Made by a program: the position numbers and the translations under genes. From Taenia hydatigena (lineage: Eukaryota; Platyhelminthes; Cestoda; Cyclophyllidea; Taeniidae), in contig JADWOT020000002.1 of the NCBI GenBank assembly GCA_036345935.2, positions 5,133,107 to 5,197,106 on the forward strand: a DNA stretch of 64,000 bases, written 5' to 3'. This document shows positions 25,661-39,321 of this stretch, in pieces. Each line of letters begins with the position of its first letter. The first letter of the stretch is position 1. The notes under the pieces were generated by a model. The model made no database searches. It was not told the origin of the DNA and worked only from the letters and a program-made list of their open reading frames with translations.

Positions 25661-28600
25661 GCTTACCTGTGCGTAAGTGCTATTTAACAACCGTTTGGGC
25701 ATAATCAAAACTACGACCTATTATGCGAATTAACAGACCTCTCTTTTTCCATCATAGGCTTTCATTCATTCCAACCTTTCTCACTCTCTTCCACACAGTG
25801 GCACCTACTCATGTTCAATTATTTCCTGTGCAACCCCTCCAACTAGAAATATACTGACGAATACAAGTTTTTGCTATTCTTACTTCATTCTTTTGGGGTC
25901 ATCAATTCCGCCAGATCAAAATGAGTTTACGCCGTGTTGCAAGTTGAGACAAATGCCTTATGCTTCAAATTGTCACACTTTAAAAGATATTCTACATTCC
26001 ACGAAAAAATGGATACAGCTTTTAGACACGAGTTTGGTTCTACTAACAAATCGGGGCCATCATATTTATGCTGAATGCGTATTTACTGTGCACGGTGAAT
26101 TATCCAAGGTAATAGTCATACTGAAATTCGGCGCCTATTGCAAGAGAAGAAACTAGCTTAGACAACATGAAAGCATTCACGCCTTTCATCTAGTTGCACA
26201 GCCAAAGCTATAAACTTATTTTTCACGCCGAATGAAAGAGGGCATGGTAAGTACGTACAGTAGGCTGATAGGTTACCTCCATATCAGTGTGTTAGCATGC
26301 GCCGTGAACAATGAAGCCCTTAATCGTTTCTAATTTTAGCATTATTGATGCACTCCATTCAAATTTCTCCGATTGTTTATTGCGTCCCAAGTGTGCTAAA
26401 ATGATGCGATCACAAAATCAGCTGATCGTAGTTGGAATCAGTCATCACTACTAGAGGGCGCGGTGAAGAGACCCAGATTGATGTGATGTGGACTAAATCG
26501 ATTTCCTTTTAAGACCCCTGTCTGACAGTGTAATAACTGCTCGTAATTTGGTTAAAGTGGGTTGACGCAATACAATAAAAGCGCCGGGTGATTGTGGATC
26601 TGATGTGATGCAGCCGTGCCACCTCAATACATCTTGACACCTATCACTATCACTTTCCTCTTTGGGTCTGATAATATATGCAGCCTGCTCTGCCAAGTTC
26701 ACTTATAAAATATGTATCCTCATGAAAAGTTGGCAACCAGGTCTGTCCTGAGACAATGGATTATTGGGAGAGTACAAAGGGACTGTGTGGTGGAGATTGG
26801 CGTGCAGATATAGGGCCAACGACTGGACGCGCGATAAAGGCAAATCATGCCCACACATCACTGACTAGTCATGGTTAATTGATGCTTCGCGGTAAATTTC
26901 AAACTCTTAGCACGTTTGATGCTATTAAATCCTCTGTTATGCCTGCATTCCCAAAATACCCTACTCATATTCAATTTCACGAATTCCCTATCATCGCGGC
27001 AACATTCTATGAAAATTGGGGTCTTGGCATCTAGCACAATCCCTTCTGATTGGTCATCATCACGCATAGTTGGGTGTTGAGTGTGTTTGTGATCAATAGA
27101 GGGTCATAGTCAACCAAATACGCGAGGCTCTGAAGCACTCTATGCCTGAGCCTCCTTTCATTGGCCACTCGGCAACCATGCACGCACGCACCCGAATTTT
27201 AGACACGTTTGTTCGCCTCCGTCAATCTAGTAAGGCGGTGTTGTGGTTTCTGTCTGCTAATCAATCAGGCAACGGAGCTGAAATTGCTTTCTTATCTCTC
27301 ATCAAAGTGTCTCTATTAGCACTGCTTACTATGAGGCCACACTGACACGTTAAAATCTGCCCTCTTCTACAAACATCCCAACAAATTTCAATTTCATTAC
27401 CACCAATTTACCTTAAAGCCTGTCGAACGGCGACCACTCCGTGATTACCTTTAGCGATGCAGTTTGTGCGTCTTTTTGTATGAAATCACAAAGCAAATAT
27501 TATTTGGTGAATAAGAATCAGCTCCTATCTACTAAAACGCAGAAGCCGACTGTTATGGGTAGATGTCATGGGGGTGAGTCGTTAAGCTCCAAGAATCTGT
27601 TAATTAGGATAATCGATTTGCCGTAAACGCAGACACATACTTAACGTTGGCGCCAAAGGCCTCCACACTCGTTGATCACATCCCTGTCAGTCAATCCACA
27701 TTGCATACTCACTACTTTGCGAACAGTTGGGCATTCAAAAAAAACTAGGAAATGTGCCTAGTAAATATGTTTTAAGTTAAATCAATCTCGGTCCATCTCA
27801 AGGCGATGACTCCAAGGTAAAGTGGTGTAAGATCCAAGAAAAGGACATTTGACGTAAAAGTCACATAAAGGTTGCATTTTTAACAAGATATTTACGTCCT
27901 TTTCACAGGTTGCCATTGGAATTGAATATGATTCTGCCCTTTACTGCTAGAAATGTCATCGACATCTGCTCTAGTGCCAGTTTGTCTCTTGCATCAGCGT
28001 ATCAGTTCACCATGCCGAGCTTGCGCTTCACATAATGAATGAGTTTGAGCAGGTGATGCAACACTAGTATTAAGTAAATCGTGATCAAAGCACTTGGAAT
28101 GGAGTTGCATTTAATTTCTATCAATGAGTTAACGTCTTTCTCCCTTACCAAAGGGCTGCATCTATCTCCTCTGTAATAGTCTGCTACAATTCCCAGCGAA
28201 GTAGAGGAAAAACGAAGATGTTGCCTAAAATACCACCCCGAATTGACCGCCTCCAATGCAGATTGTGTGGAAGGCACATCTTGACCTCCTTCCGCTAGCA
28301 CATAACAGCACATAGACATTCAATCATAAAAAAAGCAGATGTTACGAATCAAGGGGAACCTATGTATTCACAATCAGTTAAGAAATTAAACTGCATGCAG
28401 TCTAGTCCAAGCTTTGCGTTTTTTCGAAAAATGAGCCTGCTCTCTTTCATGCGAGAGGCTAAACGACTCAGTGGGATAAATTTATTTTTACCGCTGATCC
28501 ATTAAATTTAGTCTTACTTAGCCCAATTTATGGAAGGCAGCCAAGAGAAACAGGTATTAGAATAAAGCATATGATATCATCATGGTAAAAATCTAACAAG

Positions 28601-30087
28601 CAGAAGCATTAATTTGAGAGCAATGCGTTAAGAGTCTCTCTCAGTGGCTGATTTGAGGAATCTCGGTACTGTATGCATTCACATCAGTGAAGCGCACGTC
28701 ACGCACTTTCTCTTGCATCGCAGACCAACTTGCGATGACTTTGATCTTTAGCAGAAACGCATTAATCCAAGCAAAATTTTGCTGCAAATACAGGCTTTAA
28801 GCATGGGATTTCAGTTAAGGCATGCTAGATGATGCCGTTTGCATCATAGTGGATTTGACATTTCATTGACCAATCCTGGTGACAAGTCGGTGCCTCCGAG
28901 GCAACCCTGCATATGCTATTTTGGATAGCCCATAGTAGGCATGAGCTACTGCTTTACATTTTAATTGCAACTACGGCATTTGACGCCAAAGTTGACATAG
29001 TCAAGATCCTCAGGCTCGCTTCTATCAAAATTAAAAGCTACGGAGAACTGGACACAGTCCGGCTAGCAACGGACAGTCTTGTGCATATGACATTTCACAA
29101 GGCTGACCTGACGTTTAGAAGTGAAACTCGTGCATCAACTTTAGCGCCACTTAAATGTGGATTATTTGGATGATGCCGATAGGCCAGCGCAATTACCACA
29201 AGCGTACGGAAAGTTAGTTTAAGGTCCGCACTTCTCCCTTAATCATGCTCGCCAAACTGCACAAACTTTACACTTGCCCAATGTTTTCATCATAAGCCCC
29301 CATCTTGAAGCAAAATAAAACAGTTTCGCCATAAGCTGGCGAAATGCGGGTCTTTAAAGGACTTAAGCCTTTTAGACAGTCAGCGTGGAGCATCTACATG
29401 TGCATGAGTTTAAGAGACACAGTCAACTAGACACTCTTAGGCACCAGCATCAATAAAGGAAAGCAGAGATGTGGTAAACTTAGATATTAGGTAAAACGCT
29501 TTCCATGATTATTTTATTATTATGACACTCATAGCATCTACCAGTACATTTGACCATTTCCACGCTTAAATTTCGCTTGGATGCCAAAAAATACGGCAAA
29601 TACGGGTAGAACTGTATTGGTTGGGGTAGCAGTTCACAAAGAGTGCTTTGTTCAAATTGGATCTTGATTCGAAAAGAATCCATATGTCGCTGCGATCAAA
29701 ACTTGGCATGTGCAGCATTTTAGCGGACCGCATTTGTGGTGGTTCATTGACCGAATCACAGCACATTTTAGTAGAGTGCAGGTGGACTGTCAGCTCTTTC
29801 CAAGTACACCTAAGAATGATGACTCTCCTGAGATACTAGCCAGACTGGTGGAAGCTTGTACAATGCAGCCGTCTAGCTAGATAATGAAGCATCAATTATT
29901 ACCACTTGGCGGATTGATTCAGTTGTCGTGAGTTACTGAAGTTGAGACATTCCATGATTAGATTGAGGGGATGGGAAATACAAACTCTACGACCCACTAT
30001 GTCAGGAGGACTTATTTGGCTTTCCATGCGAAAGCAACTAGTTCCAATTTGCAATGAAATGCAAACCCTAGATTATGCTCAATACCA
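25661..30087. other. No recognisable gene
   Basis: Short open frames on both strands. Two adjacent minus-strand frames (27067-26858 and 26702-26493, about 70 codons each) look protein-like but carry no known motif and are not in the same frame. A minus-strand frame of 105 codons at 28319-28002 has a hydrophobic end but no family signature. Confidence 0.45.
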
Positions 30088-31790
30088 ATGCGATCCCTCA
30101 ATCAATGGCAATGACATGAGATCTTCGTAATTTTTGGCAAAATTCCCAATGCTTGTGTGCTCTCATGCTGAAAAAGAGGTCAAGCTGAGTCTCACACAAG
30201 TTGTGTAAGCTTTATGCCAGCATCTGTGCTTGCCAATTTCTATGCTAGTGCTCGTGACACGCTGAGTGACACGTCAGCAAAACGCAATTCCAAGTTGTGA
30301 ATGCTTAATCAAGAGGCTTGAAAACATTGGGAGTCGTAACCATAGCAGGAGCATTTAAACCAACCCTTCGGTGATGAAGTTGGCTACACATGTTTTATTC
30401 ATGATCAACTGAATAGCAGTGTGGCATCAACTCTACCACGATTGTTGAATCAGTGAGTGAAAAGCGCACGCTGTGCAATGATGCGCTATTGCCAAGGGAA
30501 GAAGTGAATGGAGTTCTAGCGGAATTCATTTGCAATCTTATTAGCAAGAGGCAGCGCTATCCTTGATTCTACTGACCACCTGCGGGAAAAATGTAAGTAT
30601 GCCGCTAAATAGGCGAGATTAATGTGCGGATTGATTAGCTGACAATCAAGTGTGGAGAGTTCGAGTCGCAGCGACATCTCAGCAATTATAGTTTAAAGTA
30701 TCGACATGCACGGCAGAGACTGTATCTACAATATAGTTCATCCCTTCTTCAAACCAATTGTAGTACGGAAGCAAGGCATGCTCTTCAGATGTTGTAGCGA
30801 AGGCAAGCATGTGGTTGTAGGCTTACGGTACACTTAGCATTGAGTAGCTCCGGAGTCTTTCGACTTAAGTGCAGCTGACTGAATCTTGAGAATTAAAACT
30901 ACATTGAATCAAAGCAAACGAAATTTACTAGGACAACATTTGCTCTATGATTTGAAAAACAAATTACACCTAATGCTCATTTTAAAAACTTGATAAAAAT
31001 GGTTGTCTTATGGCTGCTTCAAAACAAATCAGTGGTAACTTAATCCACATCTCACTGTACGCCTCTAGATGAGAGGCAAATTTTAACCAGTTAGACAAGC
31101 ATTATGGAGGACAGTAAAAGGGGAGTGGAACTCTAACATAGGTGAATAGTATTCACGAAAATTTTGAAGCAATTTCGTTTCTCTAGTCAGATTGATTTGC
31201 AGACAGAGTCACTCGACCGCCTTACTTGATTGACGGGACGAAGGAGCGCATACGAAAGTGGGCTGCGTGCGTAGGAGCAGAGTAGCCAATGAGACGTGGC
31301 GAGACACAGATTGCCTCACAGTCCCTCGCATTTGCTTGATCTTGACCCCATATTGATCACTAACACAATCAACGCCACCGGTTATTTAAAAGGCTGAGAA
31401 GGCTCATTAATGTAGTGACTTTCCTCAAGCTGATCGTCCACAACGCTAAGCATCGATGTAGTCCATGAGACTGTTGCGAAGAGTCCAAATACATCGATTT
31501 AGCCCTGTTGTGAAGAATCAGACAGTTTGAGAAGCTCTCTGCAGCATATTTTCATGAATCAGGTGCTAAACTAAAGCACACTGACCACACACACCAAATG
31601 TCAAACGTCGTCATCAGCAATGGTACTCATTGTCACCCGGCACAATTGGCAAATTGGTGATCAGAAAATCCATGAAGAAACGTTAAGAAGCAAGTGTGTC
31701 CAAAATGTGCCACGGTAGGTGCAAGGCCTGGGCCGAAGGCATTACATTGCCATCATCCCTAAAAATGCGGCTGCCTGGGCATCAAAGTTC
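30088..31790 (+). repeat. Segmental duplication, copy 2 (partner 20079-21850)
   Basis: This copy starts at gcgatccctcaatcaatgg and ends after cctaaaaatgcggctgcc, parallel to the first copy. It carries extra deletions, for example the stretch matching about 21540-21650 is mostly missing, and short insertions such as the one near 31210-31240. The frame corresponding to 21408-21686 is interrupted by a TAG in this copy (in the stretch matching ASIQP). Confidence 0.85.
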
Positions 31791-33149
31791 TTTAACTTCA
31801 CATTCCCTTTAAATGCAGTCTTAAAAATTACAAAACTGGAAGCAGTGGTATGCCTGCACTCGGTTAGAGGAGGTGACGGCAATGATTGGCGCATCATCAT
31901 CAGCTCTTTTGCCACATTTTGCTAATCATGGGGCACATACTATGCAATCCTGCTCTCTTTCGACCGGAAAAGCAACCCACTTGTGAGCGTTTGTCGTTGC
32001 AAGCAATCATTAGCCATCTGTGGATCTATGTCTACTAGACATAGAAGACTATGAAGCCACAGCTTGGTGAAGACAAATCTCAAATTCCATTCGTGCAACA
32101 AGCAGGTGGTTTTGAAGTAAAGGGACGGAGAGTTACGTTTCAATGCAGCGCAGTTGGTAATGGGAGAACTCGAGCTACTAAAAGCGTGGACATGAGGTTT
32201 ACGAGGTTCAAACTGTTATTTGCTTGTTTTAGGCGAATGCACCTGACACTCAAAGGAGGGTGAGGCATGGAGGGTTGTGGTGAGTGAGACCTAACGCGTT
32301 GGAATTGGGAGGGTGACTATGGGCACGATGAGGGTGATTTGTTACACATGGATCATTTTGAGACAGCCGCTAAGACTCGAGTAAACAGCACGGGTACTAG
32401 TTTGACACGATAGCATTTTCACTTGGAGCAATACTTCTGTGTGTTAAAATAGTCAGCCGCCGCCTCCACGGCGTGCAACTCCTAGTTATGGGAGGCATTT
32501 CAGCGTCATCACCAGGCTGCCACATGTGTTTACTGAAGGTGCCAATGCTGGCAAGGAAGAATGGGGCTATAGATCGTGTGGCTATTTAGGTTGAGGTGTT
32601 GAGGCCTATGTTTCTCTCCTCAACAACTTCGTCTGTGTTGCTGTTCTGTGGATTAAAGGGGAAGAGCATAGTATCAGCTGCCTCATTCCTTCTTGAAGTC
32701 AGGGTATCATATTAAGAGCGGTTTCACATGACTTCTTCAACCTTAACGAATTCAAAACGGTTATACGTGTACGCATGTATTCACTTGGGATTTGACTCGA
32801 GAATGCTCTCTTAAACGCAGAATTGTCGGTAATAGCCTTTTCTTTAAGCAAAATGTGCTTTCCCATTGCTAAAGCATTTCATAGCTTTGACATCTTGGCC
32901 TCACATGACCGTGCCCAAGCATGAGTGCTCTCTTAATTGTGAAGGCATAGTGATGTTTGTTGGGAGGGTTGTTGCTATTGCCATCAGACCTCGTCAAAAT
33001 GAGTTGATCGTGAGTTCATTTGCTTAAACCACTCAAAAAAGAGCATAGATGGCGTCGTTTTGAAGAATCGCGTGAGATCACAGCCTTGCAAAAATATGCG
33101 GCAATTCATCCAAAGGATTAGAAGGTCCTTTTGTTAAAATACCATTGAA
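31791..33149. other. No recognisable gene
   Basis: Contains one open frame at 32051-32263 (+) with a weakly immunoglobulin-like stretch (KGRRVTFQCSAVGN), too short to call. Otherwise featureless. Confidence 0.4.
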
Positions 33150-36100
33150 GTGTGTGCGTAGGCGACAGCACGATGAAGACGCGCTTGAGTTCACGGGAAC
33201 CATACTTTTCGAATTCACATGCTCCATACAGTGCCTTCATTATTATGATCTATAGGCGAGGCAATGTGTGCATGTTGGATGGAGCACAGTGGGATGGCCT
33301 CATGAATGGGGACAGAGTTTACTGCAAGGCATGTGCTAGCATGGCTTCACACACATCCGTGTTCTGTTTTTCAGTATTCTGAGGGTTCTAGCACGGGCTG
33401 CACATTCAGCCTAGGTGAAAGGTCATTCATCATTGCCAGTTGCCTTCATCACCCTGACGCCAACTTCCTTCGCCTGTTGGAAGAAAAAGAAATCGATCTT
33501 CTACATTGATGCTCAGCAGTCATTGTGCGGCGAAATGACAAACAGGTTACGATTAAAGGCGCAGACCTTTGTATAAGTGACAAAATGGGAGGAGGAAGTC
33601 AGGTCGAGTGCTCTCGGATATGGTGGCCTACTAAGTGACCACAAGAATACCATAAATCCAAGTGACGCCAGCAAAGCGTATTACAGGTGGAAGAGGCAAT
33701 GAGAATTATGTGATGAGTGGATCGGCAGCAAAAATCAGATCGCGGGCAAGAAAATTTTGAGCACCATTCTGCAGCGTTTTTTGAATGATGCAAAGTAGTT
33801 TAGCAGCAGTAGGCGGTAGTGGTGTCAGTGTCGAGAATGCACCAAAAGAGCTGTTGGATGCAATGGAGAAGAGACAGGGACAAATTTGTATGTGCATGCA
33901 AGTAATAAAAAAATTGCTGCATCAGTGATGAGATTTTAAAGACGGAATAGTCAAATGGTAACAAATGTGTGTGTCACGTATGTGTGATGGTGAGGTGAAA
34001 TGCGGAAACCGTGTAGTAAAATAACATCACAATAGAAAAATTAACTGTTCAAGCAGGTGATAATTTAGTTTGTTTTTAAAATTAACTCAGTGAAGGAAAG
34101 TAGGTGATAAGTGGATAGAATGAATGAATAAAAGATTGCGCAAGTGAATGAAGCAGGGAAGGGCTTCTACTTATAGGCCATAAGTAGCGGTGTTGGTGGC
34201 GAAACGAAAGAGGTGGAAGATAGTTGCGTGGCTTAAAATCGTGCTTAGTAGGTGCATGCGGATAAGTTGAAGGGACGAAAATCGCAGGAACACAAGAGAT
34301 CTCACTACTTTTGCCACTACTGCCTGGAAGGCTGAGTGGGAGAAGGGAAGATACACGTAAATGAGGAAGAAAGAAAAAATGAAATTAAAAAAAAACAAGA
34401 GCAAAATTTGTACAACGAATGTGCAAAAGGAGTCAGATTTTATAAATGGTTGACGGAGGTGGGCGATTCGGGGTGTAGGTAGTAGAGTTTGCATAGCTAA
34501 AAAGATGAGCAAGTAGAAATGTCGGCGCGTGTCCTTCATCCCACACTGGACGAGAACTCGGATTTTTGTCATTCTTTGATTACAGCTTTGCTTGGGAGAA
34601 TAAAAACCGACTATATGAATGACACTTTGTCACCAACAATGTTTTGAATTTCTCAGAGAGCCATGAACACAAAATAACTATGACTTCCACTATGTGCCTC
34701 ATGAAAGTGTTTGGTTCAAAGCGGAATATATGGATGGTATGTATAATGTGAGGCAGCTTTATGAATTCAAAAAATGGACCCAATCAATCAATTTAAATTG
34801 CACTTGCCAAATTGAAAAATAGGACGGAACTAACCCAAAAGGCTTGTGGTTGTGCTATTACTTAAATAATTTTAGAAGAGAGTTGCCACTGTATAGCATC
34901 ATAAAAACATGGGCCATTTTTAAAGGGAATTTTCTGGCATTACCAGTTATTAAGGTTTTAGTGAGAAAAGAACCAGTATACGTAAGAAATTGGACACAAC
35001 TGTACGATTAATTTGTTGAATAAAATATTTATTGCAGGCAATAAGCTTTGGCTGCATGGCAATATTTGCAATCGATTGGAAAAATCGAGAACAATATCGT
35101 CTTGTCATTCTTTTAATTGTGCTTGTAGCTGTGATGAAGTCAAACGCACTTATGTGAGGTTTGCGTGTACGATTGATAGGCTACAGAAGGATAAGAGGGC
35201 AAGAAAAAAGGAAGGAAAGCTGTGGATAGCAAGTAAACATTTAAAGGTGGAGGGATGTTTTGCGGGTAACTTCGAAAAAGAAAAGGACCACAGAATAAAA
35301 GAAAGAAAATACGAAGGAACGGACGAACAAACAAAAGAAAATAAAAGTGGAAGGAAAGGAGGCAAGTTTGTTGTCCGAACAATAGAGGTAGGACAGGATG
35401 AAGGGAGGGATGGAAGGACATCTACTTGTAGTCTACAAGCAGTGGTGGTGGTGAAGTGACTAAAAGTCTACACAGTATGTGCATGTGGATGAGTGGGTAA
35501 GTGGGTGGGAGAAAAGGAGAGGGTAGAGGTACTTCTCGGAGGTTGTGAGCATAAGAAGGAAAGTGATAATCATATGATAATAAAGAAGGAAATGAATAAC
35601 TTAAGGAATTTGCGTAGGGATTTGTGAAAGAAATGCGTAAAGAAAGGTGAGAACGTGAATGAAACGCGAATATAAGGGAATAATGAGGGTCGTAGGTGGT
35701 AAAGTTTGCATGAGAAAGGGGATGAACGTGTGAGACTTACTCACCTATTGGCACGCGCCCTCCTTTCGTCATCATCGAACAGGAACTGCTTCTGTCATCT
35801 ACTTGGTCTGTGAGAAAGGAAGAAACAAGAAGAAAAGGAGACGTTTGTGGTGGCTTAATGAATGGAGGAATGAGAGAAAAATGCAGTCAAGGGAAGGCGA
35901 GATTTTGCCTTTGTCAGTAGAGGTGGGCCCAGGGAAGGAGAGGCTAGAACGGAATAGAGAAGTTCAGAAGAAATAAAAGGGAAAAAGCAGTGATGCATGT
36001 CCGTGTGAGCGCATGCATTCATGGATCTTACAACAGCATTAGCAGTGGAAAGGCTTTGAAGAGGGCATTGTAAATTGGTGAAATATTTGTGTGTGTTACA

Positions 36101-37110
36101 TATGTAGGGCGATGAGTGAGGTGGACCGTTGTCGTTTAAATAGACAGCTATTAAACATTTTGGAAAGAAATGAAGAAGCAAATGGAATGTAAAAAGAGAA
36201 GTTACATTGATAATGATTGAATAAAAAGGGGAAGGAGGGAAAACGAACATCCAACAATCTCGTAGACGAGATGGAATGATGCAAATATATACCGATGTCA
36301 GGGTTAAAGGAAGGCTAAAGAAGTTGTAAGTGAGTGTGCATCACATACGCGTTAGTAGGAGGGATAAAATGAAGACTTACCGTCAAAAAAGCGGCAAGTA
36401 TCGTTGAAATGGAAAGCATTGAGCTCCCTTTTATCATTGGAGATGATGCACAGGAACAATAGTGAGAGAGATGAAGAAAGAAAAGAGAGCCCAAACTTAA
36501 TTTGGAATCAAAAGGTCTCTTTCATTGTTAGTAACTCTTAAAAAGAAATTCTTAAAATGCAAAAAGTAAAAGGTGGTGGTTTCAATATTTGTACAAATGA
36601 AGGGAAGAGGAAAGGAAAAATGGCAAGGGAGAAGGCGAGATTGCAAGAATGCGGTGGAAGTGCAGTCGATGCTTCTCAATGGAAGAGCATTTGTTAAGAA
36701 GAAAAAAAAAGGAAAGGAAGACAGAAGAGGAAGAATGCTGTACGAGTAATGGAGACATGAGGAAGGCGCTGCAAAGAGAGAGAACACAATCCAGTTTGGA
36801 CAGCTTTTTGGCGAATACAATCCAAACGCGATGCAGCCCGACTCTCCAAAGTGAGGCTTTTTGGCTGTAACAATCAGCAGGGGGCGATTCTCGCATCTGC
36901 TACCCGTAGGATTTGGTGACAAATGAGAGCAGCTGTCCTTAATCGGTGATTTCGTTTTCAACATCAGCAATGTGGCGCCCAGCGGCTCTCCTGAGGATGG
37001 ACTGCTCACAACTGAAGTTGTTTGCGCGAGCGCCCTGCATCTTTTCGATCGCTTCCAATCTATCTTTAACCAAAACAAAGCAAACGTTGCCATCGCGCAT
37101 TGATTTATTT
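33150..37110 (-). repeat. R1 repeat family, longest copy (composite)
   Basis: The plus strand is strongly purine-rich and contains at least two consecutive R1 units. The first (about 33290-34790) matches 50150-51400 and 61380-62645. Its left end shares GRKFTVRHVLAWL-like translation with 50.2 kb, and its right end shares the nearly identical ggcagctt(t/c)atgaa segment with 62.63 kb. The second (about 34960-37090) matches 54220-56960 read on the opposite strand, including the block at 36500-36680. Long apparent open frames here, such as 148 codons at 35013-35459 and 198 codons at 37093-36497 (-), have low-complexity K/E/R- or S/P/L/F-rich translations expected from purine/pyrimidine skew. I do not call them genes. 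Confidence 0.75.
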
Positions 37111-38898
37111 AGTCGGTCGGTTAAATAAGATTGGTCAGCGCTAAGAAGGAAGCTGGGAACGCAGTTTGGAGTTCAATTTAATCGTGTTTCCGATAGATAT
37201 GGAATGCCGGTATGATGTACAATATCGTGACCTGTCACTTTTTGCTTCGCAGAAGCAACTACTTGCCATCCACAAGAAGGCACAGCATCCAAGTCATTGA
37301 CAATCAAAGAATCAACGGGATGGCTTTCCTTGATGTAATTTTCGTTCAGATGTGAAGGCACTTATGAATGTTTCTCTCAATATTAGGCGTCGGCCCACAC
37401 ACATCGTAGCTCTCACACCTGCGAAGCTAGAGGCTTGTGCTTATGTCAAAACACGTTTTTCGCTGTCATCTGGGTCAATGAGGACTGAGCTAGCTTTATT
37501 TTAGTGTCTTAGAAATAAGTAAGTCCATACCCTTAGGTCTTTTCCATAATTACCAATTAGTGGCGCTTGATCAGCCACGGGATTGATGCGGTCTGCTGCT
37601 ATACATTTAGCTGAACATGTCCAATACTACTGTGCATTTAATAGGATTTGGCTTATGACTTAAAAGCCATGCCTCAGAATGAGTCTTGGATGTCGGGACT
37701 AAAGCGCGTGCCCGTTTGTGTTGGTTGAATACTGTGTTTACTCACAACAGAGTTCCTCTTAATAGTGAAGCGTTAGCATTTATGGTTTCAAACAATCGTG
37801 GCTAGTTGGCTGAATTCGCTCAAATTAACGATGTGACAAATTACTGTTGAGACCTTTGACAATTTCGCTGATTAACCAACTATTCACAAAATCAACTCCT
37901 GTTCTGGTCATGGTTGACCCGACCACAGTCATCTATTTCTTGGTGGACTTTCATCGACATCTGACCCTTCCACAAGTCCATGAATCCATCTGCGTATTGT
38001 TCTTTCAAATATCTAGACTAAGCTCATCGACACGCTCTCTCATTGATTTTGTTCTCCTCAGTTTAACTGACCACCGTTTATTACCCTATCCCATTGAGCT
38101 TTAGGCACGTTCGACATTTAATCATGAGACTCTGGATTATTTCAGTTATCGACAATCCTCAGAAATGTAAATCTGTTGGCTGAATTGGTCTACTGAGATA
38201 AAAAGCTTACTTCCTTCACCCTGGCAATGCTTTATTGTTGCCGACCATTCTGGTCTCAGCATTACATGCCCGCTATTATCGAGGATACGTCATTCAGTAG
38301 AGTCTGAGTTGCTAAGTTTTCGTGGGACTTTGTTATGTGATCGACGACCTCACCAGAATTGTAGGTCATCAGACACATTACTTCGTTATCCAGTCAAAAA
38401 ATCACTCGCTGGCATACGACAGTAAGTGCACTCAAATGGTCCGTGATAATGCCTCGCTAATCAAAAAGGCCCTTTACAACCCTCAATTGCTTTTGAGACA
38501 TTCCATACCATGTCTAACGCCGAGGATTCCGAAATCATAAAAGTGGTCTCCATAATTGGCATGATTTCGCAGAAAAGAGCATAGAAGGATCAATGCACTT
38601 ACGAGGATGTCAGTAATTAGCCACACCTGAATCATGTTTCTCCTTCGGGCTTCAAATTCTGACCAAATCTGCACGAGCGGTGCCGCAGACCGGTCAATCA
38701 GCAAAAATTGAGACATGCTATTTGCAAGAGTTGTACAGATTCGACTGGGTCGTGAACCAGATAATTGATAAACAAGAACATCAGCACAGTGTCTACCTTG
38801 ATTACCGATAGAAGTAGCCAGTTTAGAGTGTGCTATTTGTTCTTGGATAACCGGGTGCGCTTGCTTGGATCCGTTAAATTAAGATAAGCACCCTAGAG

Positions 38899-39321
38899 GT
38901 GCAACTCAGCAAACAAGAGCATAATCTTGAACTCAGCCAGTACATTTGGCTTTCTGTTGCTGCTTTCATAGCTCCCAAGTCAACCGAACAAATTTACGTT
39001 TTTAAAGCTCACCAACTTTCGTGTTTAGAAGCGAGTACAAGATGGAAACGTGACGATGAACCGTGGGTCTTTATATTCACTCGCTTCGCATCATCAAGGC
39101 TAGCTTCTTTGTTTAATAATATAATGAGCACAGACTACCAAGTGCTTGGGAGCATACGTAATTGCGCAGAGTTTATACACGGCAACAACCACTTTTCCAA
39201 ATGGACATATAAAGAGGTGCCTGGCTGGCTAAGAGTGTCAATCGATTCACACAATCAAATCGTAATGAATTGCCTAGTGTTTTTATTCGGTGAATCATCG
39301 ACCTCGCCAAGGTTACGCTGA
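38899..39321 (+). other. Unrecognised open frame of 140 codons
   Basis: The longest open frame outside the repeat families. It starts with GTG in the listed reading; the first internal ATG, at MSTDYQVLG, would give only about 66 residues. The translation has mixed composition, not low complexity, with protein-like stretches such as WLSVAAFIAPKS and EPWVFIFTRFASS. There is no signal peptide at a plausible start, no membrane segment and no motif I recognise, and no clear acceptor was chosen. It could be an exon remnant or chance. Confidence 0.15.

Noticed and set aside
30620..30690. tRNA-like A and B boxes (possible SINE head) in the duplicated segment
   Set aside because: The B box resembles GTTCGAGTC in one copy only and the box spacing is short; no cloverleaf can be drawn.
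32051..32263. Possible immunoglobulin I-set strand (KGRRVTFQCSAVGN)
   Set aside because: One cysteine and a short motif only; the core Trp and the second half of the domain are not present.
35013..35459. 148-codon frame rich in Lys, Glu and Arg
   Set aside because: It lies inside a purine-rich R1 copy; such composition automatically yields stop-poor K/E/R-rich frames. No domain or splice context.
36497..37093. 198-codon minus-strand frame, the longest in the window
   Set aside because: Most of it is pyrimidine-strand R1 sequence translating to S/P/L/F runs, and the same DNA recurs at 56.0-56.2 kb without keeping the frame.
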